In this document: in pieces, positions 11,111-20,582 of the stretch
Numbering within the stretch: the first letter of the stretch is position 1
Layout of the letters: each line of letters opens with the position of its first letter
NCBI GenBank assembly: GCA_039090855.1
Contig: CM077011.1
Coordinates: forward strand, 37,343,501-37,407,500
Length of the DNA: 64,000 nucleotides
DNA from: Macrothele yani
Lineage: Eukaryota > Arthropoda > Arachnida > Araneae > Macrothelidae
Reading direction: 5' to 3'
Notes under the pieces: generated by a model
What the model saw: the letters and a program-made list of their open reading frames with translations, nothing else
What the model was told of the DNA's origin: nothing
Databases searched by the model: none
Program-made: the position numbers and the translations under genes

Positions 11111-11255
11111 TGATAACGAAGTACATTTCTCTGTCATTTTTGGTCCACGCCGGGGATCGAACCCGAGTCCACTTATTACGGAACAAGTAGCTCCACCAAC
11201 TGAGCTACGCAGACGTTCGTTCTTGCTGCTATCTGCCTTTATGTCGTGTGCGTCC
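11111..11255 (-). repeat. SINE-3 copy
   Basis: The minus strand carries a nearly complete tRNA-like fold. A 7-base acceptor GTCTGCG can pair with CGTGGAC, the D-arm reads GCTCAGTTGGTGGAGC, and the T-arm reads CGGGTTCGATCCCCG. Flanks match the copies at 10703 and 36176. The region between this and the previous copy (10861-11110) holds a C7 run and no recognisable gene. Confidence 0.85.
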
Positions 11256-11717
11256 CAATGCATAGTGTAGAACTATTTCTATATCAATCTGACTGAGGAG
11301 AAAGCATGTAAATCAGCTGATTGAATAACATGTCTGTACAGAAGCTGGTTTAAGATACAACTATGCAATTCGCACATCAATTTGTGCCTTTATAAACTGT
11401 TGCAATCGTACGTGGTATGCCCGTCCATTTCCCTTATTTATAAGGATTACTCATTTTTGAAACGCTTTGTATTCAGTGAGATCCATTGGAAAAGTTTAGG
11501 GCGAAATAAATATCGACGTTAAAACGCAAAAATACGAATCAAAGGAGCACAAACATTGAAAAGCAAGTCAAACACTGCAAACTGTGTTACATTATGCAGT
11601 AGGAAATCAATACATGCAATCCGTATATTTATATCTAGCCATGGAATGAAAGGAGGAGGATCTACAAGTCTCAAAAGTTTAAATACAACAGAAACGTAAT
11701 GCAAAACATACCATTAC
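11256..11717. other. No gene seen
   Basis: AT-rich intron sequence with no repeat, TIR or coding signal that I recognise. The last ten bases (11708-11717) are the left target duplication of the following SINE-2. Confidence 0.5.
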
Positions 11718-11896
11718 CGTGAGTCTCGAGAATTCGAGGCTGCTGTGCTGCAGTGGTGGCATGTCCGGCGCATAACTGGAAGACCTTGGGTTCGATTCCC
11801 GGTGGCGGCCGATGAGAAGTTTCCCGTGACTCACTTATAAACGTGGAGAGAGCGATGATTTCTGTTTGATGTTCCTATTCCACGTCAGTTCTGTGT
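11718..11896 (+). repeat. SINE-2 copy with 10-bp TSD
   Basis: The tRNA-like head contains TGCTGCAGTGGTGGCATG (A-box) and GGGTTCGATTCCCGGTGGCG (B-box). The tail ends CACGTCAGTTCTGTGT. The same 10 bases, ATACCATTAC, lie on both sides (11708-11717 and 11897-11906). This fixes both ends of the family at ~179 bp and shows copy-and-paste insertion. Confidence 0.9.
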
Positions 11897-12009
11897 ATAC
11901 CATTACTAGATATGTACGTATATTTGCAGACCTCTGTATCAGCTAGAAACACGTTTCTCGGTTTAATAATTTACATTCTGTAAAGTTTCCAGTTAATACA
12001 GCTTTCAGT

Positions 12010-12112
12010 TAGTAGTTAATTAACTATTCATAAAAATATCTGGTAGTTGAATTTCTTTTTGGAGCTAACCTCTGAATCTCAGAGAACAGCTTAGTGATCT
12101 GTATGTATGTAT
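12010..12112 (+). mobile_element. LINE-B 3' end fragment (B3)
   Basis: The bases AAAAATATCTGGTAGTTGAA and GAGCTAACCTCTGAATCTCA, followed by GAGAACAGCTTAGTGAT, match the 3' ends of B1 (reverse strand, 3700-3810) and B2 (34855). Only the last ~100 bp are present, as expected for severe 5' truncation. Confidence 0.8.
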
Positions 12113-12922
12113 AAAAATTCATAGTATGCTATCTTCGGTTCTCCTTAAATGATTTTCCTTTCGAGTTCTTAAAAGATTTCGTCTGAATGATTTTTTTTTT
12201 AAATTGCCTAGCCTAGACTAAACAAACAAGTTTTTACATTGTACAGTAAAGGATACTTTTGTCCAGTTTCAATCAAATCGGTTTTAAACATTTTTTTAAC
12301 AACACTTGGAAATATCAAATTTCGTTTCTATCGATTAAACAGTTTTTCAGTCATTTCATTCTAAAAAAAAAAAAAAAAATATCTCTACTTTTGGTGCGAA
12401 TTAAGGGCATCAAAAAAAAAAAAAAAAGGTACACTCGGATATACATATATGCATATATATCCTTGAAACAGTATTTATGTGCTTATTAATTTTTTAAGCT
12501 CCAATATAGGTTAAAATTAATTTATGAATTTAGCCTCCCCCTGCATTATTTGTAGCCTCTCCTAGAATTTTGCACTACTTACGTTCCTGGTCTCAGTAGG
12601 TTAGAATAATACTCTGTATAGATGGTAGTACCTCGCTCCAGAAAATCAACTATGATCACTCCTTCTGCATCCCAGATTACAGATGCTATGACTTCCTCAG
12701 CAGACTTTCACACTCAAAACTAGAGAGAAATTCCACTATTAAAATCCATACATTCACTAAAACGAGAAGAGAAATTTCCACTGCTTCTATTGTTCTTTTG
12801 TTTCAGGGTCAAAATTGTGCACCCATGTTGGGCCCATAGCGACATAACGCCATTACTTTCGGCTCATGAATTTCATTAAAATTTGACATTAATATCACCT
12901 AATTTCAAATCATTTCTCTTTT
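12113..12922. other. AT-rich stretch, no gene seen
   Basis: Homopolymer A runs occur at 12363-12379 and 12411-12427, and an ATATATGCATATATAT-like palindromic stretch near 12442. No coding or repeat family is recognised. Confidence 0.5.
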
Positions 12923-13177
12923 TTGTCAGTTCTTGGGGAGATATTGAGATGGCCCCTCAATAACTTTCTGCCTGCCGTAAATGACCACTCCTTCTATGCT
13001 TCCTTATTCGAAGAAAACACTACTACTGGCTATTTCCCTGTGGTGGCTGTTCATGAAGTTCAGTCTGAATTACTTTATTGCTATGGAAAGGATATTACGA
13101 TATATCGTAGAAACCCAGCTTTAAGTTTTAATGCGATATTTCTCTCAAGAATGATAGTTGCAAAAATGAGCATTTAG
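12923..13177 (+). other. Unrecognised open frame
   Basis: An 84-residue frame on the host-gene strand begins next to a pyrimidine-rich CTCTTTTTTGTCAG, which looks like a splice acceptor. The peptide (LRWPLNNFLPAVNDHS, then VAVHEVQSELLYCYGKD) has no domain I recognise. No matching donor or phase links it to the neighbouring host exons, since exon A already joins exon B in phase. It may be a piece of an old mobile element or chance. Confidence 0.25.
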
Positions 13178-13618
13178 CCAGTGGCCAGATGGTCTGAAAG
13201 AGGAGGTGAAGCAATAAAAAAGTAGGGCGCATTTTTCTGAGAGAAAGGAGGAAATATCGAGAAGCCTTGATCTAGCGTTTGAAGGGAGAAAGGAGGAAAA
13301 ATCGAGAAGCCTTGATCTAGCGTTTGAAGGGAGAAAGGAGGAAAAATCGAAAAACCTGGATCTAGCATTTGAAGGGAGAAAGGAGGAAAAATCGGGAAGC
13401 CTGGATCTAGCATTTGAAGGGAGAAAGGAGGAAAAATCGAGAAGCCTGGATCTAGCGTTTGAAGGGAGAAAGGAGGAAAAATCGAGAAGCCTGGATCTAG
13501 CGTTTGAAGGGAGAAAGCTTAGGTGATGATTCTCTGTGGGACGGAGAGGGTTTTTGTCTCCTCTAGCAAAAAAGGAAAGATTAGGGAAAATAGAGATTTT
13601 TGAAATGTCCCATGCCAA
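13145..13618 (-). other. Open frame through the 45-bp minisatellite
   Basis: This 157-codon frame contains six near-copies of the 15-residue unit DFSSFLPSNARSRLL. The flanking parts (MAWDISKISIFPNLSFFARG and a C-terminal FRPSGHWLNAHFCNYHS) show no domain. Serine-rich repeats of this type can be real protein but equally follow from a repeat whose unit happens to lack stops. I see no promoter or splice evidence, so a gene is doubtful. Confidence 0.2.
13240..13517. repeat. 45-bp minisatellite, ~6 copies
   Basis: The unit contains GGGAGAAAGGAGGAAAAATC, then GAGAAGCCTKGATCTAGCG and TTTGAA. The period is 45 bases (for example 13261 to 13306) and copies differ at only a few positions. Because 45 is a multiple of three, every frame is periodic. 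On the minus strand it is open and encodes a 15-residue repeat. Confidence 0.95.
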
Positions 13619-13694
13619 GAGAAGGTTTTCTCAGCTACATATATGAATTTGCTTGCCTACTAATTTTACTAATTAATTTATTTTTGCTGCTGTT

Positions 13695-14285
13695 TTTCTG
13701 ACATGGTTAGAGAGCGTGTATGTTATGGTTATAAACATAACATACGGACTGACCTGTGAACTGATGTTATGACATGTTTAGACAGCATGTCCTTGATAAT
13801 GATAAACAGCTTAGGTTGTGAGCTTCCAATTTTTTGACATAATTAGACAGCATGTCCTTTAATGATAAACATAGCTTAGGTTGCGAGCTTCCAATTTTGA
13901 CATAATTTGACAGCATGCCCCCGTGGTGGTAAACATATTACTCAAATTTTGAGCTTCTGATTTTATTACATGTTTAGACAGCATGTCTCTGATGGTGTAA
14001 AATGTAGCACAGGTTGTGAGCTGCTGATTTTATGGCATGGTTAGATGGTGCTAAACATAACACTCAGGCTGCCAGCTTCCAGTTTCCTGACATGGTTAGG
14101 CAGAATATCTGTGATAGTGCTAGACATAACACTCACTTTGTGAGCTTCTGACTTTCTGACATGGTTAGACACTGTGTTCCTGATGGAGCTAAACATAGCG
14201 CCCAGGTTCTCAGCTGCTGATTTTCGGCATGGTTAGAGAGTATGTCCCTGATGGTGCTAGATTCACCATTCATGTCGCGAACTGC
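13695..14285. repeat. Diverged tandem array, unit ~65-75 bp
   Basis: The phrase TGACATGGTTAGACAGCATG, then TCCCTGATGGTGCTAAACAT and AGCTTCTGATTTT, recurs about eight times with substitutions and small gaps. Anchor phrases 'TTAGACAGCATGTC' and 'GAGCTTC' can be followed at about 13776, 13846, 13905, 13974 and onwards to 14235. It is older than the neighbouring 45-bp minisatellite. Confidence 0.8.
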
Positions 14286-14917
14286 CTTTTCTGTGTTCTG
14301 TCTCCATTCCCGTACAGAGTTTCATTCTCTGGTCATCCGATGACTCATAACCAAGACACTTTTCCTCCTGGCATCTGGGTGCAGGACAGAATTGACTGAA
14401 AAACACTCAGTTTTCTCTACCTCATCCCCATGAGCCTTTCCTACCTGACACCCTAACACAAACTTCTTACTTCTAAGGGCTCTTTAAAACCTGTAGTGTC
14501 AGAGACTCCCGTCCAACATAATTATTTCATTCATTCATTTATGAAAAAGAGCTTCAAAATGAGAAGTTCAAGAGATGAAAAAAAAAAAAAAAAAAAGAAC
14601 TTCAATAAGTTTAGCTTATGCATGCATGTGGGAGACAGTTAGGGTATGCAACAGTGATTCTGCATGACTTCCAAATCACAAAACAGTCATGGTGAGCTGG
14701 TTTAAAATTATCTAGTGCATGCACTTCACCATACACTGGAATCTGTGAATCTCGACTTGCGAATGTTGAATAAATGGCTGCCGGTATTTTTAGTTCGAAA
14801 AGCTAATCCTCATACACTGAGTACATGCATGTATATTGCACACAGCTACATTTTTTGTCTTTTTTTGATTTAGAATTCCATTTATATTTCCTATATCAAA
14901 GCTACTGTTGAATTTAA
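14286..14917. other. No gene seen
   Basis: Contains an A run at 14579-14596 that may be the tail of an old retroposon, but nothing recognisable precedes it. Confidence 0.45.
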
Positions 14918-15763
14918 AGTGGATCCACCTAAAATCTTTACCTTGTATTTCCAATGGAAAAACTTCTGTAGCCATTTTCTTCACAATTAATGCGTTCCCA
15001 TGGATGAAAACTTTAACATCGATAAAAATAACTTCATATTATAGCCTAGTATACTTAATATTTTTAACCATAATTATATTAAAAATCAATAACTTTTCCT
15101 TTGTTCATGTTGAGACCAGAAAATAGATGGCGCCACATCTACATGTGACTTACTAAATGCTATCACGTCGCATTTTGTTTTCAATAATTTTATTAATTTT
15201 TGGAATGGAATCAAAATTTGAGTGTATCCATGCGACAGTCTGGAATGTTTATAATGATTTCAGGCAATTAGATTAAATGTTCTGGTAATAATTTAGCTTA
15301 AAATGTTGGCAGAATTGTAGATGCTGCTGATTTTTAATTCCGAAATAAACCAGCAAGCTCACTCTGCAACATTTTCAGCTAAATTAATGTTAGAATATTT
15401 AATCTAAGTGGCTCGAATCATTCTAAACATTCCGGCCTATCGCATGTATGGACACAAGTATTGATTGCAGTCCAAAAATTAATGGAATTATTGAAAACAA
15501 ATGCAACGTGATTGTATTTAGTAAGTCACATGCAAATGTGGGGAGATCTATTTTCTGGTCTCAACACCACCAAAGGAAAAGTTATTGATTTTTAATATAA
15601 TTATGGTTAAATTTTAGAAAATATTAAGTATACTAAGCTATAATATGAAGTTATTTTTATCGATGTTCAAATTTTCATCCTTGGGTACCATTAATTGTGA
15701 AAAAATGGCTACAGAAGTTTCCCCATTGGAAATACAAGGCAAATATTTTAGGTGGATCCACCA
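14918..15763. mobile_element. Foldback element, two ~400-bp inverted arms
   Basis: The left arm begins GTGGATCCACCTAAAAT and the right arm ends with its complement ATTTTAGGTGGATCCAC. Matching continues inward through many paired phrases, for example AATGGAAAAACTTCTGTAGC at 14953 with the complementary GCTACAGAAGTTTCCCCATT at 15710. It runs to within ~25 bp of the centre near 15345. No coding frame is present. It has the shape of a non-autonomous DNA transposon that relies on an enzyme supplied elsewhere. No target duplication could be assigned. Confidence 0.85.
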
Positions 15764-16612
15764 TAAACATCTCTTAATCCTTTAAGACTTTAGCAAAACT
15801 TAGGTTGGATGGAAGCACAATACAACAGATTAAACCGGTGCATCGTACTAATATTCGCATTTGAGAATGGTGTTTAAATGGCTGTCAATTAAAGAACAGA
15901 GTGCTGTTGGGTAAAGCATATCAGTGTAGGTAGTGCGTTTCTTCTGGAGGAAAAGGTGATGGAAATCTTAAACATTATTTGCTGAAAAGGGGAGAGGGTC
16001 TTGACCTAATAAATAGGGATCAATTTCTTGAATATTAGGAATCATTTTTTGAAATTAGAATTTTTGTCAGCTTATCCACAAATCAGTTAAATTTGCACCA
16101 AGGAATATATTACACAGAGGAACAGAAGGAAACTGCATTTTGATCCTAAAATGCAACCCAATTTTGTACAACTTTTGAGATATTTCTGCTGTTCTTGTCT
16201 GCTTCTTGCATTTCGTCTATTGCCAAATGGTGTCCTTGAAGGAGCCATGATTGGACGTATTCAGTAGGGTCAAATTGGGTTAATGGACATATTTTGTGGG
16301 ATCAAACTGGGTTAATGGAGGTGCAACAAATCTTGTGAATAACAATGAGGTTATTGCTGTGATTGAAAGAGGCCTTTCTCGGGCGATTATCAAATTCATT
16401 TGTTAAAATCCCCTTTCACTTTCTTTAGAAGATACAGCATTGATTTGCAAAGTTCACTTCAGCTGTAAAAGATGCTTAGGTTTCCTTTTCCGTGAAGTTG
16501 TAGGTATTTTCTAAAACCAGAATCTTGTCTAGATCATGAAGTTGAAACATGTTAGATAACTTCCTGATTTTTGTTCATGGTGGAGTATATTTGTTTCCCT
16601 TTATACAGTATA
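15764..16612. other. No gene seen
   Basis: Intron sequence without a recognised repeat or coding frame. The phrases GGGTCAAATTGGGTTAATGGA (near 16268) and GGGATCAAACTGGGTTAATG (near 16298) form a short tandem duplication. Confidence 0.5.
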
Positions 16613-16614
16613 TA

Positions 16615-17835
16615 CACTGAAGAGCAATTGAATTGGAGATACGTGTCTAGTAAGGTGTAGCACCACCTTTCGTCCTGATGACGGCGGCGATTCGTCTCGG
16701 CATGGACTCGACAAGACACCGGAAGCGTTGGGAAGCCATACGGATCCACGACCCCTGAACAAGCTCCCACAGTTCACGAAGATTTGATAGAAGGAGGTCA
16801 GAGCCTCGAACATCTCTCCAGATGGCATCCCAGATGTTCTTGATGGGATTGAGGTCAGGTGACCTAGCTGGCCAAGGAAGCGAGGTCACGTCGGTGAAGT
16901 GTTCATCCAACCATTCGGATACAATTCGGGAGTGATGGCACGGTGCATTGTCTTGTTGAAGCATGAGGTCCCCAGTGGGATGTTGAAGACGCACAAACTG
17001 GAGCAAATGGTCGTCTAGGATATCCCGGTAATGTTGACCTGTGAGGGACGATGTCACACGTACCAGGGGTCTCATTTCAGTCCACGTAAACAGTCCCCAG
17101 ACGAGAATGCCTCCCCCACCAGTTTGAAGAGTACCCTGCTGGCAAGAAGGATCCATCGCTTCACGTGGTTTGCGCCGAACTCGTATCCTGCCATCCGCAT
17201 GGTACCAACGTGAATCTCGACTTATCAGTCCAGGCAACATTTTCCCACATGTCTAGGGTTCAGTGGCGATGCTCCCGCGCCCATGCTAATCTTTGCACCC
17301 TGTGATGTGCGGTCAGCAGCGGTACCCTTGTGGGACGATGGCTTCTGTACCCCATAGCGAGGAAATGGTTCTGGATGGTGTGGCTACTTACACGTTTTTG
17401 TGCACCAGCGTTAAATTGCCGAGTGATTTCTTGCACTGTGGCCCGTCTATCCGCTGTTACAATGCGAGCTAGCCGACGATGACCCCACTCATCCACACGC
17501 TGTTGTCCACGGTAGTTGGCTCTTGCAGGGATGGTTTTACCGAATTCGATGTACTCACGGTGCACCTGTGACACAGTGGCTCGTGAAAATCCCAGTGCCG
17601 GCACGACTTCTGAGATGGAGTGACCCATTCGTCGGGCCCCAACAATTTGTTCACGATCAAATGCGCTTAGATCCTTCGTCTTACCCATACTGCGTCCGAC
17701 TGTTACTGATTCCCGTCGCTTCACTCCTTATATTGTTGGATCGCTGCATACGTCATGTCGTTTCCGTTTACAGGGCCGCCCACAGGGCCACATTTGCACA
17801 ACGCCAGCTGTCTCTAATTCAATTGCTCTTCAGTG
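16615..17835 (-). mobile_element. Tc1-like element with 25-bp-class TIRs
   Basis: The ends read CACTGAAGAGCAATTGAATT and its complement AATTCAATTGCTCTTCAGTG, each next to TA (16613-16614 and 17836-17837). The flank on the right is a (TA)n tract. The transposase is encoded on the minus strand. Confidence 0.95.
16647..17688 (-). pseudogene. Tc1-like transposase, inactive
   Basis: The minus frame from 17688 begins MGKTKDLSAFDREQIVGARR, the usual Tc1 N-terminal HTH, and continues through a second HTH to AWAREHRH, where a stop interrupts (17260). In the same frame follow TLDMWENVAWTDKSRFTLV, with the first Asp. A shift then leads to the frame 16647-17240: GGGGILVWGLFTW, QQDNAPCHHSRIV (second Asp), SPDLNPIKNIWDAI and a final TKGGATPY. 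The residue in the catalytic Glu position is Lys (NPIKN rather than NPIEN), with 36 residues between it and the second Asp. Stop, shift and lost catalytic residue all indicate a dead copy. Confidence 0.9.
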
Positions 17836-17837
17836 TA

Positions 17838-17864
17838 CATGTATATATATATATATATATATAT
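17838..17864. repeat. (TA)n microsatellite at LINE-A junction
   Basis: A TA run links the Tc1 right end directly to the 5'-truncated LINE-A. Confidence 0.8.
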
Positions 17865-20375
17865 ACTTATGCACCCACCACAAGTCATGCTGAAGAAGAA
17901 ATTGAAGAATTTTATGAGGAAATTCGTGATCTAAATAATAAAGGTAAGCAGCACTTGAAGATAATTATGGGAGATTTCAATGCAAAAATAGGGCAACGGC
18001 AACAGAATGAAACTTCAGTAGGTAAATTCGGTCACGGCAACAGAAACCAGCGTGGAAATACTCTCGTAGAGTTTGCAGAGGCAGAAGGGTTTTTCATCTT
18101 GAACTCCTTTTTCAAGAAAAAGCCACACAGGAAATGGACATGGAGACATCCAAATGGGACGACAAGTGAAATTGATTTTATTATGTGTAACAAAAAATTC
18201 GTCATAGAAGACTGCAGTGTGCTAAACAAGTTCAACACAGGCAGTGACCATAGATTGGTGAGATGTAAGATGCACCTCAACACTAAACTCGAACGTTGCA
18301 AGCTCATAAGACAAACAAAATGTATTGACATAACCAACCTTAAAAAACACCATAATACCTTCAAATTGGAACTGAAGAACAGATTCTCTGCTTTAGAAGG
18401 CCTAACATCGGAAGAAGTGGATATTTCTGAAGTTAACAGAAAAGTAACCAAAGCTCTTATGGAAACAGCAACAAAATTAGCTGGGTCTAAGAACAAATTG
18501 CATGTGAACAAATTATCAGGAAAAACCAAAATGTTGATGCAAAAAAGGAGAGTGATGAGGACAACTAAAGAAGATGTGACTTCCAAAGTGGAATATATAG
18601 AGCTATGCAAGACAGTACGAAAAAGTATCACTGAAGACGTAAGGAAATTCAACTGTGAACTAGTAAGGAAAGCAATTGAAAACAACCAAAGCCTAAAGAT
18701 AGCAAAGGGACATCTCAGTAAGGGGAAAAAACAGATTATGGCACTGAGAAAAGAAGATATTTTTGTAACAAGAAATAGAGGCGAAATTTTGACAAGAGTG
18801 AAAGATTTCTACTCCAAATTATATGAAAGGGATGATACATGTACTCCAGACATCATGAAAGATACCAGTACCAGAGTTCTTCCAGTCCTTCCAGCAGAAG
18901 TTGCACATGCAATCAAGAACATGAAGCGGGGAAAAGCTCCAGGAGAAGATGGAATTACTGTGGACATCATACAAGAAGCAAGTGGAGAAATCGAAACAGT
19001 ACTCGCCCAAATTTTCACTCGATGCCTTAATGAAGGGAAAATTCCTGAGGATTGGAACAACGCTACAATGATCTTGGTACATAAAATAGGTGACATTGAG
19101 GATCTCAGGAACTACAGACCTATCAGCCTCCTATCAGTGGTTTATAAAATCTTCACTAAAGTTCTTTCACACCGCTTGAAGGCGACACTGGACATGGCTC
19201 AACCGAGAGAACAAGCTGGATTCAGGAGTGGCTACAGCACAATAGATCATAACCACGTACTGAGAGAACTAATTGAAAGAGCGAGGGAATATGAGCGTCC
19301 ATTGTGCATGGCTTTTATCGATTATGAAAAAGCCTTTGATTCGATGAAACCATCAGCAGTTGCAATGGCTCTGAAATCCTGCGGTATTGAAGATGCATAC
19401 ATTAATATTATTAATAACATCTATGAAAATGCAAGTGCAAAGATTCGGCTGTTTGAAAATACAACACACATAAAAATTGGAAAAGGAGTGAGACAAGGTG
19501 ACACCATATCTCCGAAGCTCTTTAATGCCACATTGGAAAATGTCTTTCAATCACTGAACTGGGAAAACAAAGGGATAAAGATTAATGGAGATTATCTAAC
19601 CCACCTTCGTTTTGCTGATGACATAGTCATTTTTGCAACTACCCCATCAGAGCTACAGAGTATGATCCAGGAACTTGCTGACAAGAGTAAAGAAGTGGGA
19701 TTAAAAATAAACTTTCAGAAGACAAAAGTGATGTACAATGCTTTTACAAGAAATGAAGATTTATTGATTGATGGAGAAAAGCTGGAGATAACAGACACGT
19801 ACGTTTATCTTGGACAGCAGATATCAAGTGAGGGTCACATTGGTGAAGAAATTAATCGGCGTACAAAACTTTCCTGGAGAGCTTTTGGAAGAAACAGCAT
19901 AATTTTCAAGAGCAATATGCCATTATGTCTTAAAAGAAAAGTGTTTGATCAATGCATCCTTCTAGTGCTTACATATGGTGCAGAGACGTGGACCTTAGCT
20001 AAAAGAGACATACAAAGGCTGCAGACAACTCAAAGTAGCATGGAGAGGTGCATGCTTGGTGTAACCAGGAGAGATAAGAAGAGGAACACGTGGATCCGAA
20101 AAATGACAAGAGTGGAAGACATCATGATCGGAGTTAAATCCCTGAAATGGCAATGGGCTGGACATACTGCCAGAAGAACAGACCATCGATGGACAGCCGA
20201 AATTTTAGATTGGATTCCAAGGGACAGGAAAAGACCCAGAAGAAGACCACATGGAAGATGGGTGGATGAAATTCGAAAGTATGCGGGAGTGACATGGAGG
20301 AGACTGGCACAAGACAGACCGTTGTGGAGGAAACTTGGGGAGACCTTCGTCCAGCAGTGGATTGATAATGGTTGA
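17865..20375 (+). CDS. LINE-A endonuclease (partial) / reverse transcriptase polyprotein
   Basis: The frame encodes the second half of an APE-type endonuclease followed by a full reverse transcriptase. Visible endonuclease motifs are TYAPTTSH, MGDFNAKIG (Asp and Asn), SEIDFIM and GSDHRLV. The linker reads MALRKEDIFVTRNRG in frame. The RT motifs in order are GKAPGEDGITVDII, NYRPISLLSVVYKIFTK, EQAGFRSGYSTIDHN, AFIDYEKAFDS, GVRQGDTISPKLF, LRFADDIVIFA (catalytic FADD) and GLKINFQKTKVM. The C-terminus contains TYGAETWTLAKRDIQ and WIPRDRKRPRRRPHGR. This is an RTE-like LINE, by resemblance to CFDP2/BovB-like proteins. The N-terminal catalytic Asn and Glu of the endonuclease are absent, so it cannot move itself. 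The frame also runs upstream by chance into the Tc1 element. Confidence 0.9.
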   Translation, partial: TYAPTTSHAEEEIEEFYEEIRDLNNKGKQHLKIIMGDFNAKIGQRQQNETSVGKFGHGNRNQRGNTLVEFAEAEGFFILNSFFKKKPHRKWTWRHPNGTTSEIDFIMCNKKFVIEDCSVLNKFNTGSDHRLVRCKMHLNTKLERCKLIRQTKCIDITNLKKHHNTFKLELKNRFSALEGLTSEEVDISEVNRKVTKALMETATKLAGSKNKLHVNKLSGKTKMLMQKRRVMRTTKEDVTSKVEYIELCKTVRKSITEDVRKFNCELVRKAIENNQSLKIAKGHLSKGKKQIMALRKEDIFVTRNRGEILTRVKDFYSKLYERDDTCTPDIMKDTSTRVLPVLPAEVAHAIKNMKRGKAPGEDGITVDIIQEASGEIETVLAQIFTRCLNEGKIPEDWNNATMILVHKIGDIEDLRNYRPISLLSVVYKIFTKVLSHRLKATLDMAQPREQAGFRSGYSTIDHNHVLRELIERAREYERPLCMAFIDYEKAFDSMKPSAVAMALKSCGIEDAYINIINNIYENASAKIRLFENTTHIKIGKGVRQGDTISPKLFNATLENVFQSLNWENKGIKINGDYLTHLRFADDIVIFATTPSELQSMIQELADKSKEVGLKINFQKTKVMYNAFTRNEDLLIDGEKLEITDTYVYLGQQISSEGHIGEEINRRTKLSWRAFGRNSIIFKSNMPLCLKRKVFDQCILLVLTYGAETWTLAKRDIQRLQTTQSSMERCMLGVTRRDKKRNTWIRKMTRVEDIMIGVKSLKWQWAGHTARRTDHRWTAEILDWIPRDRKRPRRRPHGRWVDEIRKYAGVTWRRLAQDRPLWRKLGETFVQQWIDNG

Positions 20376-20395
20376 CAATGATGATGATGATGATA
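17865..20395 (+). mobile_element. LINE-A copy A1, 5'-truncated
   Basis: Homology to the full-length LINE-A copies begins inside the endonuclease at ACTTATGCACCCACC and runs to the 3' end with its (TGATGA)n tail. About the first 680 bases of the element are missing, as in typical incomplete reverse transcription. The coding frame is uninterrupted, including the linker that is frame-broken in A2, A3 and A4. Confidence 0.95.
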
Positions 20396-20406
20396 TATGA
20401 TGATGC

Positions 20407-20408
<2 letters not shown>

Positions 20409-20451
<43 letters not shown>
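20409..20451. repeat. (GT)n microsatellite
   Basis: About 21 GT units directly after the LINE-A1 tail, with a TGATGATGCATAT link between. Confidence 0.95.
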
Positions 20452-20457
<6 letters not shown>

Positions 20458-20528
20458 TTGCACAGCATTCATTATGTGCAGGAAAGGAATTTGCACAACT
20501 CAGAAAAAAATCAAACACAAGGGTTCAG

Positions 20529-20572
20529 CTCTTTACATCTCTTCCCCTCACATGTTACAGTAATTGCATGGT
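20529..20572. repeat. 44-bp direct repeat, left of Tc1 element
   Basis: Begins CTCTTTACATCTCTTCCCCT and is identical to 21827-21870 on the other side of the Tc1 element. Confidence 0.95.
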
Positions 20573-20582
20573 GTTACAGGGG

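Noticed and set aside
13240..14285. CRISPR-like array
   Set aside because: The repeats are directly contiguous with no unique spacers, the context is a eukaryotic intron, and no cas gene is present.
18032..18685. Long antisense frame (217 codons), also at 41976, 46322 and 50170
   Set aside because: It appears in each LINE-A copy because the copies are nearly identical. It is the reverse strand of the endonuclease, and no domain or start context supports it.
17523..20375. A single 950-codon gene
   Set aside because: The first ~114 codons are antisense to the Tc1 transposase and run through a (TA)n tract; only the part from 17865 is LINE-A. The fusion is fortuitous.
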